Source of the DNA: Thysanoteuthis rhombus
Lineage: Eukaryota; Mollusca; Cephalopoda; Oegopsida; Thysanoteuthidae
Reading direction: 5' to 3'
Assembly (NCBI GenBank): GCA_963457665.1
Contig: OY735224.1
Location: forward strand, 48,224,811 to 48,288,810
Length of the DNA: 64,000 bases
In this document: in pieces, positions 58,665 to 64,000 of the stretch
Position numbering within the stretch: the first letter of the stretch is position 1
Layout of the letters: every line of letters begins with the position of its first letter
Notes under the pieces: model-generated
Database searches by the model: none
What the model saw: only the letters and a program-made list of their open reading frames with translations
Told to the model about the DNA's origin: nothing
Program-made: the position numbers and the translations under genes

Positions 58665-58945
58665 GTTGGACTGTTTTTCTTGATATGATATATACGATTA
58701 ATTTTTGTTAAGCTATTGAATTGTTTTTGAGAGGAGAAAAACTGGGATCGATGCAATTTTAACAGTAAATGAAAGCAATCTTTATACTATTGTCGATAAA
58801 ACAAGAATTTTGCATAGTTTTCTTCCGATATGGCAGAACAATAAGATGACGTTAAGTTGTCATGGTGAGAACGTTTACTGATCATATGGAAATAAGCTTG
58901 ACCATATTTGGAAACGTTTTCATGGATTATATTTCATAGCTATGT
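58665..58945 (-). promoter_or_regulatory. Conserved upstream block of TMH copy
   Basis: Carries 'taagatgacgtt', 'tggaaataagcttgaccat' and 'tttggaaacgttttcatgg', followed upstream by (ATC)n at 58,945-58,975. Confidence 0.5.
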
Positions 58946-58969
58946 CATCATCATCATCATCATGATCAT

Positions 58970-59340
58970 GATCATCCATCTTTTAGCATCCGTCGTTTGA
59001 GATAGACCTTATCCAGGATTTGCCACACTTCTTTATGATGGGCGTCACGGAGCCAGTAGTTCCTAAACTTGTCTAGCTCGTCTTTCCATCTAACATTTTG
59101 CAGGCCTCGGTTGCGCATGTGGTGTCGGGGGATCCATGTTGTGAGTCGTGATGTCCATCGATTGTCTGCCATTCATGCAAGATGGCCAGCCCACCGCTAT
59201 TTGAGATTTTTCATAGATTCTATGATGTCTCCAAGTCTTGTCTTTTCCCGGATGTACTGTGTTGTTTTGTGGTCTCTCCATGTGAGGCCCAGCATTATTC
59301 TTTCATGTGCACGTTGCATGGTTCCCACGTCTATGATGAA
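58970..59340 (-). mobile_element. RTE LINE 3' end, second tandem copy
   Basis: The same fragment as 57,740-58,100, with its (ATG)n tail upstream of the neighbouring TMH block. The minus strand retains NGRQSMDITTHNM-region homology and RNYWLRDAHHKEVWQIL (about 59,070-59,020). The reading frame is interrupted once relative to the first copy, near 'cattcatgcaagatgg'. Confidence 0.75.
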
Positions 59341-59405
59341 GGGGGTAATGGCCACTTTTGAGAAAATACTCAAAGCCTCTCAATGTTCAAATCTTGGTGG
59401 CAAAA

Positions 59406-59901
59406 TTAAACCAATATAGAATACATAGCCAGCATACATATAATTTCAGAAATCACGACATATATAGTAGCTGCAATGGCCAAAACTATACCTAATGTCA
59501 ATGTAATGACAATCAAGAATGCCAAGGCAATAAGTAGAAGGCGATGCTTTAGCTTCATCCTCTGGTTCACTGCAGAAGTATTGCTAGGCAATATTGGTCG
59601 AGGAAGATGAACCCGATTAGCTGTTACTATGGTAGGTGTTGAAGCTTCCTCAATCCTAGGTGATAGTTGACCGAAGTTCACCCCGGTAAGTAGGAGCCTT
59701 TACCATAGCTAGGACAGTACCAACAGATGTTGAGGCTCCCTCTACGCCTGGCAACAGTCTCTCAATATCCAGCGTGCACATTGGAGGACTCATAGCGATG
59801 GGTGGGTCCTAACCCACCTCTACGATGAAGGGGGTAATGACCACTTCGATGCTCTCTGATGCTGCAGATTGTTTGGTTGGCTGGCTTGTTTTGTTGCCCA
59901 T
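59406..59901 (-). pseudogene. TMH family membrane protein, subtype II, multiply broken
   Basis: An ATG at 59,901-59,899 gives MGNKTSQPTKQSAASESIEV, again with Gly2 and Ser6, fitting N-myristoylation. A TAG replaces GAG after FIVEVG (near 59,811), an extra G shifts the frame near 59,683, and a TAA lies after the second helix (59,408-59,406). The C-terminal half is otherwise nearly identical to the copy at 58.1 kb. It is the tandem-duplication partner of that copy. Confidence 0.75.
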
Positions 59902-60183
59902 GTTGGACCGTTTTTTTTGATACGATATGTTCAGTTGATTTTTGTTAACTGCTATTGAATTTGTTTTGAAAAGACAAAAACTGGGTTCAATGCAATCTTA
60001 ACAGTAAATGGAAGAAATCTTTATACTATTGTTGATAAAACAAGAATTTTGCACAGTTTTCAACCGATACGGCAAAACATTAAGATGACATTAAGTTGTC
60101 ATGGTGAGAACGTTTACCGATCATATGGAAATAAGCTTGACCATATTTGGAAACGTTTTCATGGATTATATTTCATGGTTATG
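59902..60183 (-). promoter_or_regulatory. Conserved upstream block of TMH copy
   Basis: The fullest match to 4,770-5,040 among the 57-60 kb copies, including 'aaaacaagaattttgcac' and 'gatacggcaaaacattaaga'. It ends at 'catggttatg' followed by (ATG)n at 60,184-60,220. Confidence 0.5.
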
Positions 60184-60189
60184 TCATGA

Positions 60190-61000
60190 TGATGATGATG
60201 ATGATCATCATCATCATCAGTCTTTTATTGTCCGTCGTTGGACATAGACCCTCCCCAGGATTTGCCACACTGCTCTATCATTATTCTTTCATATGCATGT
60301 TGCATGGTTCCTAGCTTACGAGTCTGTCTCTTGGTTAAGTTCTATGTTCCAGCTCCATAAGCGATTATTGGGAGGATGCATTGGTTATACACCTTTCTCT
60401 TTAGGATTAATGGGATCCTATTATTTTTTAAGGTTGAGCTAGCTCTGCCAAAGGCTTGCCATCCTAGTGTGATTCTTCGCTTGATTCCTTCTTATTTGGA
60501 GGGTTTCATGGAGATTAGTTGTCCTAGGTAGATGTAGTGGTCTACTTTCTCGAGTTCTGTGTCCTCGATTTTGATCTTAGTGTTTTTATCTCGAATGTGG
60601 TTGTTGCACATGATCTTCCTCTTGCTGAAGTTCATGTGTAGGCCGACTTTCTTGCTCTCTTAATTTAGTTCATCTATCATTAGTTGGAGGTTGTGTAGGT
60701 TCTCTGCGAAAAGGGCTATGTCGTCTGCGAATCTGAGGTTGCTCAGATACTTGCCGTCTATTTTAATTCCTTTAATCTCCTAGTCTAGCTTTCTGAAGAT
60801 CATATCGAGGCAGGCTGTGAAGAGTTTAGCTGAGCTGGTATCACCTTGTCTTACTCCTTTCTGGAGCTGGAAGGGGTCCGAGTCTTTATGTAGCCTGATA
60901 AAAGAGCTGCCGTGATTGTAAATATGTTTCAACAATTCTACATATACTGGATCTACACCTTGCCGAAGAGAGATAGACAGCATTCTCGAGAAAGAAAGCA
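60190..61000 (-). mobile_element. RTE-type LINE, reverse transcriptase second half
   Basis: From 61,000 downward the minus strand encodes RMLSISLRQGVDPVYVELL, LQKGVRQGDTSSAKLFTACL (60,880-60,820), the catalytic box RFADDIALFAENLHNLQ (about 60,737-60,687), NFSKRKIMCN, DHYIYLGQLIS, RRITLGWQAFGR and TMQHAYERIM (about 60,310). It then jumps to the extreme 3' end (QCGKSWGGSMS) and an (ATG)n tail, so a piece with the WAGH region is deleted. In-frame stops occur after RKLD and after DELN. The 5' end is truncated at 61,000. RTE enzymes copy their own RNA at the insertion site. Confidence 0.85.
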
Positions 61001-61019
61001 CTACTACAATGCGAACTGT

Positions 61020-61380
61020 TTAATTTTAATATATATATATAGGATTGGTGTCAAGGAGCCCCCCATTGGAAATTGATAATAACTTTATTATCTATGGGTT
61101 GACTGTAGTCAAACTACCATTACTGATAGAATTTGCCTTCAGTATTACATCTACTTACTTCTTGGCCAACACTCACAGGAAGAAGTCACGAAAATGAAGG
61201 AATGTTTACCAAAGGAACATAATATTTCTGATAGGGAATTAATTCGCAGCCACCATGTACGAGCGGACTAGAGAAATATTGAGAATTACTAAGTATAATC
61301 TATCTGTCTGTTGGTGGATGTGTATGCAGGGAGATAGCTCGACAACTTAACATCATACGGAGTCGATATTTGCAATTTTT
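61020..61380. other. No gene recognised
   Basis: A short (TA)n at 61,028-61,040 is followed by sequence with no resemblance to other parts of the window. It precedes the lead-in of the final S107 array. Confidence 0.45.
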
Positions 61381-61384
61381 TTGG

Positions 61385-64000
61385 TTGACAATTTCTTTTA
61401 CTATCATTACTTCCAAAAACATTGACACCATTGGTTTTAGAAGCTAAAAAGGCTCTGTTTATAGCTTTTTAGGCTGGTTTTATCACTGACTCGTATATTG
61501 TTACTACATTCAAAAGAGTTGTTGAAAACCATTGAAACATTGCTTCTGTGGTTACCCTTTGAGGCTAGGTTATGAACACTTTGGAAAATCAATCCTTTTT
61601 TTTTTATTACATTCGAGAAAGTTGTTGAAAAATATTGAAACATTGCTTCCATGGCTTCCCTTCAAGGTTTGGTTATGAACACTTTGGAAAATCAATCTTT
61701 TCTTTTTATTACATTCAAGAAAATTGTTAAAAACCATTGAAACATTGCTTCTATGGCTTCCCTTCAAGGCTTGGTTATGAGCACTTTGGATAATCATTCC
61801 TTTTTTTTACTACATTCAAGAATGTTGTTAAAAACCATTGAAACATTGCTTCTGAGGCTTCCCTTCAAGGCTTGGTTATGAACACTTTGGATAATCGATC
61901 CTTTTTTTTATTACATTCAAGAAAGTTGTTAAAAACCATTGAAACATTGCTCCTGAGGCTTCCCTTCAAAGCTTAGTTATGAAGACTTTGGAAAATCATT
62001 AATTTCTTTTTATTACATTCAAGAAAGTTGTTGAAAACCATTGGAACATTGCTTTTGAGGCTTCCCTTCAAGGCTTGTTTACGAACATTTTGGAAAATCA
62101 TTCCTTTCTTTTTATTACATTCAAGAAAGTTGTTAAAAACATTGGAACTTTTCTTCTGAGGCTTCCCTTCAAGGCTTGGTTATAAACACTTTGGATAATC
62201 AGTCCTTTTTTTTTATTAAATTCCAGAAAGTTGTTGAAAACCATTGAAACGTTGCTTCTGCGGCTTCCCTCCAAGTCTTGGTTATGAACACTTTCAAAAA
62301 TCAATCCTTTCTTTTTATTACATTGAAGAAAGTTGTTAAAAAACATTGGAACATTTCTTATAAGGCCTCCCTTGAAGGCCTGGTTATGAACACTTTGGAA
62401 AATGTATCCTTTTTTTTAATTAAATTCCAAAAAGTTGTTAAAAACCATTGAAACATTTCATCTGCGGCTTCTCTTCAGGACTTGGTTATGAACACTTTGA
62501 GAAATCAAACCTTTTCTTTTATTACATTGAAGAAAGTTGTTAAAAACCATTGAAACATAGATTCTGTGGCTCCCCTTCAACGCTTGGTTATGAACACTTT
62601 GGGAAAATCAATCTTTTTTTTTTATTAAATTCCAAAAAGTTGTTAAAAACCATTGAAACATTGCTTCTATGGCTTCCCTTCAACGCTTGGTTATGAACAC
62701 TTTGGAAAATCAATCCTTTTTTTTTATTACATTCAAAGAATTGTTAAAAACTATCGAAACATTTCTTTCGAGGCTTCCCTTCAAGGCTGGGTTATGAACA
62801 CTTTGGATAATCAATCCTTTTCTTTTATTACATTCAAGAAAGATCTTAAAAACCATTCAAACATTTCTTCTGAGGCTTCCTTTCAAGGCTTGGTTATGAA
62901 CACTTTGGAAAATCATTCATTTCTTTTTATTACATTTGAGAATGTTGTTAAAAACCATTGAATCATTGCTTTTGTGGCTTCCCTTCAAGGCAGAGTTTTG
63001 AACACTTTTGGAAATCAATCTTTTTTTTTTATTACATTCAAGAAAGATGTCAAAAACCATTGGGACATTTTTTTGTAGGCTTCCTTCAAGGCTGGGTTAC
63101 GAACACTTTGGAAAATCAATCCTTTATTTTAATTACATTCAAGAAAGTTGTTAAAAACCATCGAAACATTTCTTCTGAGGCTACCCTTCAAGGTTTGGTT
63201 ATGAACACTTTGGATAATCAATCTTTTTTCCTATGACATTCAAGAAAATTGTTAAAAACTATTGAAACATTGCTTATGAGGCTTCCCTTCAAGGCTTGGT
63301 TATGAACACTTTGGATAATCAATCCTTTTTTTTTATTACATTAAAGAAAGTTCTTAAAAACCATTGAAACATTTTTTCTGAGGCTTTCCTTCAAGGCTTG
63401 GTTATGAAAACTTTGAAAAATCAATCCTTTTTTCTTATAACATTCAAGAAAGCTGTTAAAAACCATTGAAACATTTCTTCTGAAGCTTCGCTTCAAGGTT
63501 TGGTTATGAACACTTTGGAAAATCAATCCTTTTTTTTTAATTACATCCAAGAAAGTTTTAAAAAACCATTGAAACATTTCTTCTAAGTCTTCCCTTTAAG
63601 GCTTGGTTGTGAACACTTTGAAAAATCAATCATTTTTTTTTATTACATTCAAGAAAGTTGTTAAAAACCATTGAAACATTGCTTCTGAGTCTTCCGTTCA
63701 AGGCTTGGTTATGAACACTTTGGAAAATCCATCCATTTTCTATATTACATTCAAGAAAGTTGTCAAAAACCATTGAAACATTGCTTCTGAGGCTTCCTTC
63801 CAACGCTTTGTTATGAACACTTTGGATAATCAATCCTTTTTTTTTACTACATTCAAGAAAGATGTTAAAAACCATTGAAACATTTCTTCTGAGGCTCCCC
63901 TTCAAGGCTTGGTTATGAACACTTTTGAAAATCAAATTTTTTTTTTTATTACATTCAAGAAAGTTGTTAAAAACCATTGAAACATTTCTTCTGAGGCTTC
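61385..64000. repeat. S107 satellite array, running off the window end
   Basis: About 24 units of about 107 bp: 'gaaacattgcttctgaggc', 'ttcccttcaaggcttggtt', 'atgaacactttggaaaatc', 'aatcctttttttttattaca', 'ttcaagaaagttgttaaaa'. It is more homogeneous than the 47-50 kb array. The lead-in 'ttgacaatttcttttacta' at 61,385 matches the lead-in of the S205 array at 40,111. Open frames on both strands are by-products of the repeat. Confidence 0.95.

Larger units (their letters stand above)
57710..60190 (-). repeat. 1.24-kb tandem duplication of RTE 3' end, TMH upstream block and TMH copy
   Basis: 57,710-58,950 and 58,950-60,190 are direct copies (for example 'tttcccggatgtactgtgtt' at 58,009 and 59,248). 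Each holds, in minus-strand order, upstream block, TMH copy, a short TMH N-terminal piece fused to an RTE 3' end, and an (ATG)n run. Confidence 0.9.

Noticed and set aside
61437-63977. Open frames on both strands of the final S107 array
   Set aside because: By-products of a tandem repeat; frames shift between units and no start or flank is shared.
40108-64000. CRISPR-like array
   Set aside because: The repeats are contiguous satellite units without unique spacers, in an animal genome.

Overview
The window is repeat-dominated, AT-rich nuclear DNA from an animal. Evidence for this is the mix of Penelope-like elements (PLEs) with GIY-YIG endonucleases, RTE-type LINEs, Tc1 and mariner transposons, tRNA-derived SINE pieces, long (TA)n, (AC)n and (ATC)n microsatellites and satellite arrays covering roughly a third of the sequence. 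No bacterial gene organisation, CRISPR array or rRNA is visible. The PLE lineages seen here are ones I associate with cnidarians and molluscs, but I cannot name the species.

The most gene-like material is a small family of two-helix membrane proteins, called here the TMH family (about 176 residues). There are five copies and one fragment: 4.2-4.8 kb (-), 24.5-25.0 kb (+), 30.5-31.1 kb (+), 57.3-57.4 kb (-, fragment), 58.1-58.7 kb (-) and 59.4-59.9 kb (-). Only the 30.5 kb copy is fully open from an ATG. Most copies share a conserved block of about 250-330 bp upstream, and the 4.2, 24.5 and 30.5 kb copies share a conserved 3' flank of about 150 bp that leads into a 114-bp satellite (S114).

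Layout. 1-4.77 kb and 24.5-29.5 kb are the arms of a large inverted duplication with a 19.7-kb spacer. The spacer holds a PLE (5.1-6.4 kb), AT-rich minisatellite, a Tc1 element (8.3-9.75 kb), a 391-bp near-perfect tandem duplication (11.1-11.9 kb), a second PLE (12.8-15.3 kb, -), SINE pieces, an RTE fragment, a mariner remnant, a 48-bp minisatellite and a polypurine tract. 30.2-31.2 kb holds the intact TMH gene. 31.2-40.1 kb is the main S114 array. 40.1-46.5 kb is a second array (about 205 bp unit, higher-order period about 1.37 kb). 46.6-54.5 kb is a related degenerate array (about 107 bp unit) interrupted by repeat module A and by a third PLE whose ends are defined by a 13-bp target-site duplication. 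54.5-57.7 kb is a third, partial copy of the inverted-duplication module. 57.7-61.0 kb is a 1.24-kb tandem duplication mixing TMH copies with RTE fragments. 61.4 kb to the end is another 107-bp array.

The parts appear to have moved together: TMH gene, its upstream block, its 3' flank and S114 recur as a unit, and RTE 3' ends with (ATG)n tails sit directly upstream of three copies. I read the window as a zone of repeated segmental duplication seeded by one small host gene and its flanking satellites. No function can be assigned to that gene from sequence alone.
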